Part shown: in pieces, positions 43,088 to 51,334 of the stretch | Position numbering within the stretch: the stretch's first letter is position 1 | How the letters are laid out: each line of letters opens with the position of its first letter | Source of the DNA: Glycomyces paridis | GTDB taxonomy: Bacteria; Actinomycetota; Actinomycetes; Mycobacteriales; Micromonosporaceae | Length of the DNA: 64,000 bases | Direction: 5' to 3' | Assembly (NCBI RefSeq): GCF_004912155.1 | Contig: NZ_STGX01000006.1 | Location: 1 to 64,000 of the forward strand | The notes under the pieces: generated by a model | Told to the model about the DNA's origin: nothing | The model's database searches: none | What the model saw: the letters and a program-made list of their open reading frames with translations, nothing else | Translations under genes and position numbers: made by a program

Positions 43088-45322
43088 CTAACGCAGTCTG
43101 ACCGTCACCACTTCGGGGTCGTGGTCGGAGACGCCGTAGGCGCCGTACGCGGGCTCCTCGCCGAACGCGTACGCGTCGGCGGGGTAGTCGGCGTTGATGT
43201 GCGCCGATACCGCGGACTCGACGCGCTTGAGCAGCCGCGGCGAGGCCCACATCTGGTCGAGCGTCTGCGCCTGCCCCAGGTAGGTGTAGGAGTAGGCGGC
43301 CTCGGGGTGGTCCTCGACCATCACGTCGTACAGGCTCGACAGGCCCGAGTCCTCGTAGAGCCCGGCGAGCTGGTCGGACGGGCCGGTCCAGTCGCCCGCG
43401 ATGGTCTGGCCCTCGGCGAACGGGTCGTCGGGGCGCGGGAAGACGTTGAGGTCGCCGCCCGCCAGGACGTTCGCCTTGCGGTCGTCCTCGAGGATCGCGG
43501 CGCTGATCGCGGCCAGGTAGTTCGCCTGCTCGGTGCGGTGCAGCACCCGCGTGTTCGGGCCCGACGAGAAGTGGTTGTTGATGAGGTAGATCTCCGAGGC
43601 GGGCCTGCCGTGCTTGTCCTTGAGGTAGAACTTGGCGACCTGCGAGGGACGGCTGAAGACGTCGAACCCGTTGCAGGCGTACACGCCCGAGCCGGTGCAC
43701 TGGTCGATCACCGCGTCGGGCAGGGCCGCGTTGAGCGCCTTGGGGTTCTGCACGTCGGCGTTGATCGCGTCGGGCTCGGTCGGGTAGTCCACCTCGGGCT
43801 CGTCGCCCAGGACCGGGTCCCAGTGCCGTGCCTTCGACAGGCCCGCGAGCTTCGGCTGGTAGAGGAAGCCGGTCATGATGCCGCGCGTGTCGGCCGAGTC
43901 GAGGTCGCCGACGGCCTGGTAGGTCGGCCCGCCGTACTCGGCGATGAGCAGCGCCAGCTCCTGGAGCGAGTCGGGCGCGCCGTCGCTGAACTCGTTGGCG
44001 TCGCCGGTGTTCACCAGGTCGCAGACCAGGCGGTCCTCGCCGAGGTCGGAGCGCTTCGTCCACTCGGGATTGACCGAGCACACGTCCTGGGCCTCGCCCT
44101 CCTGCGTCATGAGGATCGCCGGACTGTGCAGGTCGTCCACGATCTGCGCGGCCTCGCGCTCCATGCGCGCCTGGTACTCCTCGTACGTCGCCGGGACGTA
44201 GTCGAAGGGCGCGTCGACGTTGCCCTCCGGGTCCTCGGGGTCGACGCAGCCCGCGTCGCCCTCGAAGTCGCACTCGGAGTTCGGGTTGTCGCGCAGGTCG
44301 TACAGGTTCTCGATGTTGTACGAGCCGATCGCGGCCTCGTTGCGGCCCGCCGGCTCCACCGGCTCGTTCCCGGCCGGGTCGAACCCGCCTTCGAGCGCCA
44401 GGTCCTCGGCGACCTCCACCGTGTACTTGGAGTACGAGAGGTAGACGCCGCCCGCGTTCGCCTCGGTGACCACGTCGTAGGTCTTGGCGGGGGCGATGAT
44501 CGCGTCGAGGTTCCCCTCGGTCGCGCGGATGCCCAAGTCCCCCATGACGAACAGGTAGCCGTTGCCGTCGTCGAAGGCGCCCTCGGCGGTGTCGAGCGGG
44601 TGCGCGTCGCGGTAGGCGCGGGCCGCGTAGCCCTCCTGCGCCGCGGCCGCTGAGTCGCCGCGCATCGCCCAGACCTCGCCGCCGGTGGAGGCGAACACGT
44701 CGCGCCCGGCGGTGACCACCGAGTCGGCCGGGACGGTCATCTGCATGCCGAGGTGGCGGCGGAAGTACTCGGTGGAGGCCCGCGCCTCGTCCGGCGGGTC
44801 GATCTCGGGGGCCGCCACGACCGCGAGCGGGTCGAGGCCGGTCTCGACCACGTCGTAGACGTAGGTCGAGCCGCCCGAGAACTGGATGTTGCCGTAGTAG
44901 GTGCCGACGACGGCGCGCACGACGATCTCGTCGCCCACCTTCACGGTCCAGTTGGCGCCCAGCTCGGCCTGCGCGGGCGAGCCGTTCAGAGTGCGGACCG
45001 TCGCGTACTTGTTGTTGAAGACGAAGATCCCGTCCGAGGAGAGCGGGTCGCCGTCGGTCGCGTCGGCGCGCTCCTGGAGGAAGAAGCCCTTGTTGCCCGC
45101 CGGGTCGAGGGTCTCCTGGGTGACCACGCCCTGCACGTACACCGTCTCGCCCGCGCGCGGCGAGGTGAAGTCGGCGTCGCCCTCGGCGATCGACCCCTGG
45201 ACCTCGCCGATGGCGATGACGTCGATGTCGGCCTGAGCCTGGGACGCGAAGGCGAAGCCGGAGGCGCCGACGATCAGCGCGCTCGCGGCGGCCGCGGCGA
45301 GGCGCGCTCTTGGGAACTGCAC
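43088..45322 (-). CDS. Secreted nuclease (ExeM/NucH-like, endonuclease/exonuclease/phosphatase domain)
   Basis: 744 residues. A signal peptide ends near SQAQA (about residue 31). An OB-fold nucleic-acid-binding region (about 35-180, IGEVQGSIAEGDADF onward) precedes the endonuclease/exonuclease/phosphatase domain (about 330-744): GSYNIENLYD, MTQEGEAQDV, the catalytic NNHFSSG, GGDLNVF and the closing GVSDHDP. It likely degrades extracellular DNA for nutrients. GTG at 45322 gives a normal signal; longer frames upstream do not. Many aspartates suggest metal dependence. Confidence 0.88.
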   Translation of the reverse strand: MQFPRARLAAAAASALIVGASGFAFASQAQADIDVIAIGEVQGSIAEGDADFTSPRAGETVYVQGVVTQETLDPAGNKGFFLQERADATDGDPLSSDGIFVFNNKYATVRTLNGSPAQAELGANWTVKVGDEIVVRAVVGTYYGNIQFSGGSTYVYDVVETGLDPLAVVAAPEIDPPDEARASTEYFRRHLGMQMTVPADSVVTAGRDVFASTGGEVWAMRGDSAAAAQEGYAARAYRDAHPLDTAEGAFDDGNGYLFVMGDLGIRATEGNLDAIIAPAKTYDVVTEANAGGVYLSYSKYTVEVAEDLALEGGFDPAGNEPVEPAGRNEAAIGSYNIENLYDLRDNPNSECDFEGDAGCVDPEDPEGNVDAPFDYVPATYEEYQARMEREAAQIVDDLHSPAILMTQEGEAQDVCSVNPEWTKRSDLGEDRLVCDLVNTGDANEFSDGAPDSLQELALLIAEYGGPTYQAVGDLDSADTRGIMTGFLYQPKLAGLSKARHWDPVLGDEPEVDYPTEPDAINADVQNPKALNAALPDAVIDQCTGSGVYACNGFDVFSRPSQVAKFYLKDKHGRPASEIYLINNHFSSGPNTRVLHRTEQANYLAAISAAILEDDRKANVLAGGDLNVFPRPDDPFAEGQTIAGDWTGPSDQLAGLYEDSGLSSLYDVMVEDHPEAAYSYTYLGQAQTLDQMWASPRLLKRVESAVSAHINADYPADAYAFGEEPAYGAYGVSDHDPEVVTVRLR

Positions 45323-45480
45323 GGAGAAGCTCCAATGGGTCTCGGGGAAGCCCCCGGCGGGACGCGCCGGAGGCGTGATGGGGCGTTTCCCACTCAACCG
45401 CACGGCACGGTCGAAAGCAAGACCCGCGAGTGAATTCCTCGTATCATCCCATGTCTACTCGGTGCCGAACGCGGACATGA

Positions 45481-45514
45481 CGAAGGCGGGGCGCTGGGAG
45501 CCGCCCCGCCTTCG
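45481..45514 (-). terminator. Terminator downstream of rhamnogalacturonan lyase gene
   Basis: CGAAGGCGGGGCG and its complement flank a short loop 14 bases past the lyase stop on the minus strand. Confidence 0.65.
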
Positions 45515-45527
45515 CGTCGGTCGAGTG

Positions 45528-47846
45528 CTACGGAGTGTGGTAGTCCGGCACCGTCACTTCACCGAAGTCCATGTCGGACGCCAAGTAGAAGCTCGTGTAC
45601 TGCGGCTGGTTGTAGGTCGTCTGCTGGTTGGCGACACCCACGCGGTACTGCGGGTCGTGCATGAGCGTGTAGAGCTTGTGGTCGGTGACCTCGGTGGAGA
45701 CGTAGACGCGGATCGCGCTGGAGTCCTCGGTGCGCACCAGCAGCTCCTCGCGCCAGTCGCCGAGGACGTCGGCCACCAGGCCCGGGTTCCCCTTGGTCCA
45801 GTTGTTGGTCAGGGTCCCGGTCGCCTCCAGCACCACGCCGGACGCGTAGTCGCGGATGGTCGGGGTCTCCAGCACCGTCGTGGCGGCGCCGTGGACGTGC
45901 TGCGTCGTCATGTCGGCCGACCACCGGATGCTCATGTTCGTGCCCGGGGTCGTCCCCGCGATGGGCTCGCCCGTCGCGGTGAACAGTCCCTCGGGCTCGC
46001 CGGCCTCGTTGGGGGGCAGGGAGGCCCAGGCCTCCAGGCCCGGAACGGACGGGTCGATGTCCCCGACCATGCCGCGGCCGGTGTCGCGGCCGGAGTAGCC
46101 GCCCCACAGGACCTCGCCGGTCTCGGCGTCCCGCATGGCGTACCCGTACGGGGCCCACGCGCCGCCCTCGAAGACCGAGAAGACCTCCAGGCCCTCGCGG
46201 TCGGGGTCGAAGTCGCCCACGTGGAGCGCGTCGCCGTGGCCGAGCTTGGCCCAGGCGCCGGGGTTGCCCGAGCCCTCGGGCATGGTCGCGTAGGACGAGT
46301 ACAGCAGCGAGCCGTCGTCGTCGAGGGTCGCGGCCCCGTAGACGATCTCCTGCTTCCCGTCGCCGTCCACGTCGGCCACCTGGAGCGAGTGGTCGCCCTG
46401 CGTCGTCAGCGTCCCCCATTCGGGGTCCGGCCCTTCGACGCCGTGCGGGCCGTCGTTGAACGGGTTCGACATCGGGGCGTGCCCGGAGTCGGCCTGCCAA
46501 CGCTGCCTCAGGTTCCGCCCGTCCCAGTCGATCGCGGTGATCGTGGTGCGGGTGTAGTAGCCGCGCGCGAAGATCGCGCTCGGGTGCTCGCCGTCGAGAT
46601 AGGCGACGCCCGACAGGAAGCGGTCGACGCGGTTGCCCGGCTCGATGCGCGACATCGCGTAGTCGCCCCACAGGAGGCCGTCGTCGCCGCGGTCCACCGG
46701 GAAGTCCACGGTGTCCAGTTCGCGCCCGCTGCGGCCGTCGAACACCGTCAGGTACTCGGGGCCGTCGAGGATGAAGCCCTCGAAGACCCGCAGCTGGTTG
46801 CGCGCCGAGCGCGACGGGGCGTAGACGTCGATGAAGTAGTCGGCGAGCGCCTCCGCGTCCTCTTGCGAGAGCGGGTAGGCGAGGTCGAACTGCTCGTCGG
46901 CGCCGAGCGCGGCCTCGATGGTCGCGGGCCAGTCGCCGTTGAGCACCTCGGGGTGCTGGTCCCAGCCCTTGAACATCTCGACAAGGTGGTCGTAGTAGCC
47001 CTCGGCGGAGAGGCGGTAGTCGTCCTCGTGCGTGACGCCCGCGGCCTTGTCCTCGCGCGGCAGCGTGATGTAGCGGCTCTTGCCGCCGCGGCCGTAACTC
47101 GTGGTCTTGGTGCCGGGGGCGGTCTTGAGCATGACCTCGGCCTTGCCGTCCCCGTCGAAGTCGTAGACGTCGAACTGGGTGTAGTGCGCGCCGGCCCTGA
47201 TGTTGACGCCCAGGTCGATCCGCCACAGCAGGTCGCCCTCCTGGGTGTAGGCGTCGAGGTACACGTTGCCGGTGTAGCCGACCTGGGAGACGTCCTTGGA
47301 GTTCGAGGGGTCCCACTTGACGATGTACTCGTAGTCGCCGTCGCCGTCGAGGTCGCCGGGGCTGATGTCGTTGGCGGCGTAGGTGTACGCCTCGCCCGCC
47401 GGGGTGACCCCGTCGGCGGGCTTCTGGAGCGGGATGTCGAGGTAGCCCTCGGACCAGGGGGTGACGGTGTCGGACACGTCGTCGCGGCCGCGCTTGACGG
47501 CGACGACCTTGTACTCGCTCCCGTCGTCGCCCGCGGCGTCGAGGTAGTTGGTGGAGTCGGTGACGGTGGCGATCTTCTTCCCGTCGCGGTAGACCTTGAA
47601 CGTCGCGCCGGTCAGACCTGAATCGTTATAACCGGTCACCTCGTCGGCCAGCAGCCGCCAGCTCAGGAACACGCCGTCGCCGGTCACGGCCGCGACCAGA
47701 CCTCGGTCGAGCGCCTCTAGCTGGATGCCGTCATGACGGCCGCCGTTGCCGCCGTGACCCTGCGCCGAGGCGGTGACCCCGGCCCCGGCCAGCGCACCGA
47801 CCAGCGACACCGCGACGATTCTGCGAAACATGATGGGGGGACTCAT
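45528..47846 (-). CDS. Secreted rhamnogalacturonan lyase (polysaccharide lyase family 11)
   Basis: 772 residues with a signal peptide (about 1-34). Family-11 marks are LEALDRGLVAAVTGDGVFLSWRLL, DGDGDYEYIVKWDPSNSKD, YDFDGDGKAEVMLKTAPGT, VADVDGDGKQEIVYGA, and the C-terminal PQYRVGVANQQTTYNQPQY. The many DxDxD loops bind calcium in known members. It cleaves the pectin backbone outside the cell, so this organism meets plant material. ATG 47846 has GAGGAG eight bases upstream. A LacI-like operator sits on its promoter. Confidence 0.93.
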   Translation of the reverse strand: MSPPIMFRRIVAVSLVGALAGAGVTASAQGHGGNGGRHDGIQLEALDRGLVAAVTGDGVFLSWRLLADEVTGYNDSGLTGATFKVYRDGKKIATVTDSTNYLDAAGDDGSEYKVVAVKRGRDDVSDTVTPWSEGYLDIPLQKPADGVTPAGEAYTYAANDISPGDLDGDGDYEYIVKWDPSNSKDVSQVGYTGNVYLDAYTQEGDLLWRIDLGVNIRAGAHYTQFDVYDFDGDGKAEVMLKTAPGTKTTSYGRGGKSRYITLPREDKAAGVTHEDDYRLSAEGYYDHLVEMFKGWDQHPEVLNGDWPATIEAALGADEQFDLAYPLSQEDAEALADYFIDVYAPSRSARNQLRVFEGFILDGPEYLTVFDGRSGRELDTVDFPVDRGDDGLLWGDYAMSRIEPGNRVDRFLSGVAYLDGEHPSAIFARGYYTRTTITAIDWDGRNLRQRWQADSGHAPMSNPFNDGPHGVEGPDPEWGTLTTQGDHSLQVADVDGDGKQEIVYGAATLDDDGSLLYSSYATMPEGSGNPGAWAKLGHGDALHVGDFDPDREGLEVFSVFEGGAWAPYGYAMRDAETGEVLWGGYSGRDTGRGMVGDIDPSVPGLEAWASLPPNEAGEPEGLFTATGEPIAGTTPGTNMSIRWSADMTTQHVHGAATTVLETPTIRDYASGVVLEATGTLTNNWTKGNPGLVADVLGDWREELLVRTEDSSAIRVYVSTEVTDHKLYTLMHDPQYRVGVANQQTTYNQPQYTSFYLASDMDFGEVTVPDYHTP

Positions 47847-47921
47847 CGAAGGGGCTCCTCGTATGCCGCGAGACCCGAGAAGACGCGTCGAGTAAAGGGG
47901 AGGACGCGCCCCGAACCTCGA

Positions 47922-47973
47922 TTGAAACGATTTAACGCATCGAAGACTATCGACACACCCCCACCCCTGTCAA
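47922..47973 (-). promoter_or_regulatory. Promoter with LacI-type operator for rhamnogalacturonan lyase
   Basis: On the minus strand TTGACA (47973-47968), an 18-base spacer and TAGTCT (47949-47944) form a strong promoter. Just downstream, TTAAATCGTTTCAA (47935-47922) is a CG-centred near-palindrome like LacI/GalR operators. The site overlaps the expected transcription start, so a repressor would block it until the sugar inducer appears. Confidence 0.65.
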
Positions 47974-48066
47974 GATCCCCCGCCCTCCCGCCCTGTGACC
48001 GCCGGTACCCCGAACCCCCCACCGCGCCCGCCCCGCCCCCAATCCGGTACAGTTACCCCTTGTCCC

Positions 48067-48138
48067 GGTCGATTAGCTCAGCGGGAGAGCACTCGCTTCA
48101 CACGCGAGGGGTCACTGGTTCGATCCCAGTATCGACCA
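48067..48138 (+). tRNA. tRNA-Val (anticodon CAC)
   Basis: 72 nt folding as a full cloverleaf: acceptor GGTCGAT/ATCGACC, D arm GCTC/GAGC, anticodon stem CTCGC/GCGAG with loop TTCACAC (anticodon at 48099-48101), T arm ACTGG-TTCGATC-CCAGT, discriminator A. CCA is not encoded. It marks the edge of the accessory region: an AT-rich palindromic repeat begins at its last bases. Confidence 0.96.
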
Positions 48139-48194
48139 CAACGAATTGATATTCTTGAATATCATTCACATTCGTTGCGTCGCAACGAATCTCA
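48136..48194. repeat. AT-rich palindromic boundary repeat, copy A (touches tRNA-Val)
   Basis: It starts in the last bases of tRNA-Val. It holds ATTCTTGAAT and a perfect 10-bp inverted repeat (48170-48190, ATTCGTTGCG / CGCAACGAAT, 1-nt loop). About 38 bases ending in ATCTCA match copy B near 57.5 kb in the same orientation with roughly seven mismatches. It may be an attachment or recombination site. Confidence 0.55.
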
Positions 48195-48206
48195 GTTCGT
48201 GCTGTC

Positions 48207-48332
48207 TCATGACACTATGCCCACCAAGCGCTCGCGCAGCGCGGCGTTCAGCTCGTCGTCCACGACCGCCGAGACGACCGCAGACGGCCGCGGCTTGCGT
48301 CGAGGTCCAGGTCGCTTCGAAGCCCGGTCCAC
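48207..48332 (-). CDS. Possible 41-residue basic protein
   Basis: GTG at 48332 has AAGAAGGA eight bases upstream. The peptide has a strongly basic first half (KRPGPRRKPRP) and an acidic helical end (DDELNAALRERLVGIV). Third codon positions are GC-rich, as in real genes here. It lies between the DUF1254 gene and the boundary repeat, on the minus strand. The size and charge would suit a nucleic-acid-binding or antitoxin-like peptide, but no family is recognised. Confidence 0.35.
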   Translation of the reverse strand: MDRASKRPGPRRKPRPSAVVSAVVDDELNAALRERLVGIVS

Positions 48333-48488
48333 ACTGGTGTCCTTCTTGACCTGCTGAGTCTGCTCGCACCGCTGTCCACGGTGGTCGCCGTAGGTTCTTC
48401 CCGTACCAGTTACACCGTTGCTCGAATGCTCCCCTAACTGCCAGAGAGTCGATGAGCCCGATGCGACCGTGGTATCCGGCGCTGTTGG

Positions 48489-49898
48489 TCATGTGCGGGT
48501 TGGCGGTTCGGTGCGGGTGATGTCGCCGAGTTTCCAGGTTCGGTCGAAGTAGCCCTCGAGGGGGCCGTAGAAGCGGAAGTAGGCGAACCAGTGTCGGCCG
48601 GGGATCGTCTGGATCCAGTTGGGTGAGCCGTCGACCGGCCGATCGGGGCCGAACTGGAGGTCGATCGAGCCGTCGTCGTTGCGTTTGAGGTCGGCGTCGG
48701 TGGAGACGCGATCCGAGCGTTGCTCCTCGTTGTCAATGAGGCAGCGGGTGGTGATGTCGTAGGCCGTGACCGACCAGAACAGCTTCGCGGGCGGGTCGGC
48801 AGGGACGTGCAGTGCATAGGTCTTCGAGCCGTCGAGCCAGTTGCCCTCGCCGTCGGTGTAGGCGCCGAGGTAGGCCTGGCCCTTGCCCGGGGTCTGGCTT
48901 TTCATCGCCTCGGAGAAGCTGACCGCCTCGTAGAACCAAGAAGCGCGTTCCAGGAGCTGGTCGTAGCCGTTGCCGCGCTGGTCGGAGTGGTCGAGCACGA
49001 TCGCCAGATCCCAGGCCCGGTCGGGCCAGTAGCGGCTGCCTTCGAAGCGTTTGGCAAACGTGTTCGCCTGCGCCATCAGCTCGCCCGCCGCGGCGGCTTG
49101 GGTGAGGAGGGTGCGTTGTCGCTCGTCGGGCGCGAACGGGCGGCCCTGTTCGATGCCGAGCTGGCGGAGCATCGCCATGTGGAACCGGTCGCGTTCGTCG
49201 ATGATCTCGGACTGGTACACCTCGTGGAGGCGCTGCCAATAGTCAAGGCCCTGTGGCTGGTCGCCCGACCATGCCCGTCCCTCCGGGGAGATGATGCGCG
49301 TTGCGGTGGCTTCGCTCTTGCCGTAGGGGTAGATGCGGACGGCGTCGACGAGTGCTTCGGCTCGGGCCGGGTCGGGGTCGAGGGTGCGGAAACCGAACAT
49401 GATGTTCACGCCCGAGGATTGGAGCAGTCGGTACTCTCCGTGGTCCTCCGGTGGGCGGACGCCGGGGGCGATGACGAGATACTTGCCGCCCTGCCCCTGG
49501 TCGGGGCCCATCTCGCCCATGACGCCGACCTCGCGCTGCCAGAAGTCGGAGACGCCGCCGGCGGTCGGGCCGGGCGGCAGTTCGATGACGAGCGGGCCGG
49601 TGGCGCTGAGGTCGATGAAGTTGAGGATGTAGGGCGTGGTGGCGTTGGCGGTGATCAGGCCCAGCCGGTCCCTGAAGGTCAGGTACCGGACGAGGTCGAA
49701 GTCGGTGGCGCCGAACAGGTCCCGGTGCACCGCTCGCCACTGCGCGTACGAGACCAGCGGGAGCGACCACAGGTAGGCCTGAACGGCCATCTGGTAGTCG
49801 AGTTCGTCGAAGATCGTCGGCACGTCCTCCCGGCGCGGCAGGTCGCCGTCCATGGTGACGGCGGCCAGACGGCCCGGCAGCTCTGATGGCACGGTCAT
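48489..49898 (-). CDS. DUF1254/DUF1214-domain protein, first
   Basis: 469 residues, no signal peptide. DUF1254 lies at about 35-170 (YQMAVQAYLWSLPLVSYAQW, TANATTPYILNFIDLS, GPLVIELPP) and DUF1214 near the end (TYALHVPADPPAKLFWSVTAYD, LQFGPDRPVDGSPNWIQT, WFAYFRFYGP). The family is widespread and of unproven function. A second member follows upstream on the same strand, 44 bases away, so the two are co-transcribed. Confidence 0.85.
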   Translation of the reverse strand: MTVPSELPGRLAAVTMDGDLPRREDVPTIFDELDYQMAVQAYLWSLPLVSYAQWRAVHRDLFGATDFDLVRYLTFRDRLGLITANATTPYILNFIDLSATGPLVIELPPGPTAGGVSDFWQREVGVMGEMGPDQGQGGKYLVIAPGVRPPEDHGEYRLLQSSGVNIMFGFRTLDPDPARAEALVDAVRIYPYGKSEATATRIISPEGRAWSGDQPQGLDYWQRLHEVYQSEIIDERDRFHMAMLRQLGIEQGRPFAPDERQRTLLTQAAAAGELMAQANTFAKRFEGSRYWPDRAWDLAIVLDHSDQRGNGYDQLLERASWFYEAVSFSEAMKSQTPGKGQAYLGAYTDGEGNWLDGSKTYALHVPADPPAKLFWSVTAYDITTRCLIDNEEQRSDRVSTDADLKRNDDGSIDLQFGPDRPVDGSPNWIQTIPGRHWFAYFRFYGPLEGYFDRTWKLGDITRTEPPTRT

Positions 49899-49942
49899 CG
49901 CGGTGATCCTCCTGGTCGGGCTCGCGCCCCTCGGCTTCTCGG

Positions 49943-51283
49943 CTAGGACGACTGGTCGTCGCGTTGGAAGGCCTGGACGGTGTAGGTGCCGTCGAGGACC
50001 GTCTCGTCGGGGATGTACATGCGCATGACCGGGCGGAACTCGCCGTCGGGCGCGGGCAGCCAGTTCGCCCGCTCGACGGGGTCGGCGGGTTCGGTGCGGC
50101 TAATCGTGATGGTGAGGCCGCCGTCGGCGTTGTGGACGATGCCGGGCGTGCGGTCGCCGATGGAGTAGCGGCCGATCGGGTTGTCGACCAGGTAGAAGTT
50201 CGGGACGTCGTACATGGTGACCGACCAGAACCCCTCGACCGGCGGGGGCGGGGCGAGCGTCAGACGGTAGGTGCTGGCGCCGTCCAAGGGTTTCCCGTCA
50301 GCGTCCTTATAGGTCATGATGTAAGCCGCTTCGTAGCCGTGGTTGCCCCACAGGCCGCCGAGCGCCGCCGCGGCCCGTTCGGGGATGCGAACCTTCGGGT
50401 CGGTGATCTTCCACCGGTCCTCGTTCACCGCGCCGACCTCGAAGAAGTCGAGGTTGTAGTCAAAGGCGTGGAGGGTCATCTTCCAGCCGTTGACCTCGGG
50501 GCTGCTCCCGGAGTGCTGGAGCCGTTCGAGCAGGGACTTGCCGGCCTGGTAGCCCGCTTCCAGAGCCGCCTTCACATCACCGTCGAGGCTGTCGACGCCT
50601 TCGGTGCCGGTCAATCCGAGCGGCGCGAACGAGGCTTGCAGGCCCCGGTCGCGGTCGGCGGGCGGGAACGCCTGGGACCAGGCGCGGTACCGGTCGAAGA
50701 AGTCGAGCGCGTCGCTGGTGCCGCTGCCGGCCGCGGGCAGGCCCTGTGCCTCGGCGGCGGGGCCGAGCGGGGCGAGCGTGGTCGCGGCCTGGAGGGCGTG
50801 GACGGCCGGGAGGTCCGCGGCTCCGGCGCAGGCCCACCGGCCGACGATGGACACGGTCCGGGTGGGGCAGTGGACGACAGTCGCCTCGCCGAGCACTTCC
50901 CCGTCCCATCCGGGCGGGACGAGCAGGTACCGTCCGGACTCAGTGCCGGTGCCGCGCTGGCCGATATAGGCGAAGTTGTTCGTCCAGGCGTCGACGAACT
51001 GCAGGACGTAGTAGCGCCCGGCGGTGTCGGGGACTGACAGGAGCACCGGTCCGACGCCGAGGTCGAGTTGCGCCATCGAGTAGACCGTGTCGTTGTTGAT
51101 GGTCACGAACGTGTCGGCCGGAGTCGCGAGGGTCTTGGCGTGGCTGAACGAGTTGAACGGCGCGGCGGGGTTCGCGCCGACGCCGGTGGTCGTGTATCGG
51201 CCGACCTGTTCGAGGTTGAACACCAGCGGGAACCCGTACACGTACGCCTCGGTCGCCAGCTTGACCTGCTCTTCGGACACCAT
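49943..51283 (-). CDS. DUF1254/DUF1214-domain protein, second
   Basis: 446 residues. DUF1254: ATEAYVYGFPLVFNLEQV, PADTFVTINNDTVYSMAQLDL, GPVLLSVPD; DUF1214 near the end: TYRLTLAPPPPVEGFWSVTMYD, ANWLPAPDGEFRPVMRMY. It is only distantly related to the first copy. ATG at 51283 has GAGGAG about ten bases upstream; the next frame upstream gives no better start. Function unknown; it lies beside membrane transporters in many genomes of this kind. Confidence 0.85.
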   Translation of the reverse strand: MVSEEQVKLATEAYVYGFPLVFNLEQVGRYTTTGVGANPAAPFNSFSHAKTLATPADTFVTINNDTVYSMAQLDLGVGPVLLSVPDTAGRYYVLQFVDAWTNNFAYIGQRGTGTESGRYLLVPPGWDGEVLGEATVVHCPTRTVSIVGRWACAGAADLPAVHALQAATTLAPLGPAAEAQGLPAAGSGTSDALDFFDRYRAWSQAFPPADRDRGLQASFAPLGLTGTEGVDSLDGDVKAALEAGYQAGKSLLERLQHSGSSPEVNGWKMTLHAFDYNLDFFEVGAVNEDRWKITDPKVRIPERAAAALGGLWGNHGYEAAYIMTYKDADGKPLDGASTYRLTLAPPPPVEGFWSVTMYDVPNFYLVDNPIGRYSIGDRTPGIVHNADGGLTITISRTEPADPVERANWLPAPDGEFRPVMRMYIPDETVLDGTYTVQAFQRDDQSS

Positions 51284-51334
51284 GATGCTGCTCCTCGTCG
51301 TCGGTGAGTCGAGCCTAGGGATCATTCGGCGCTT

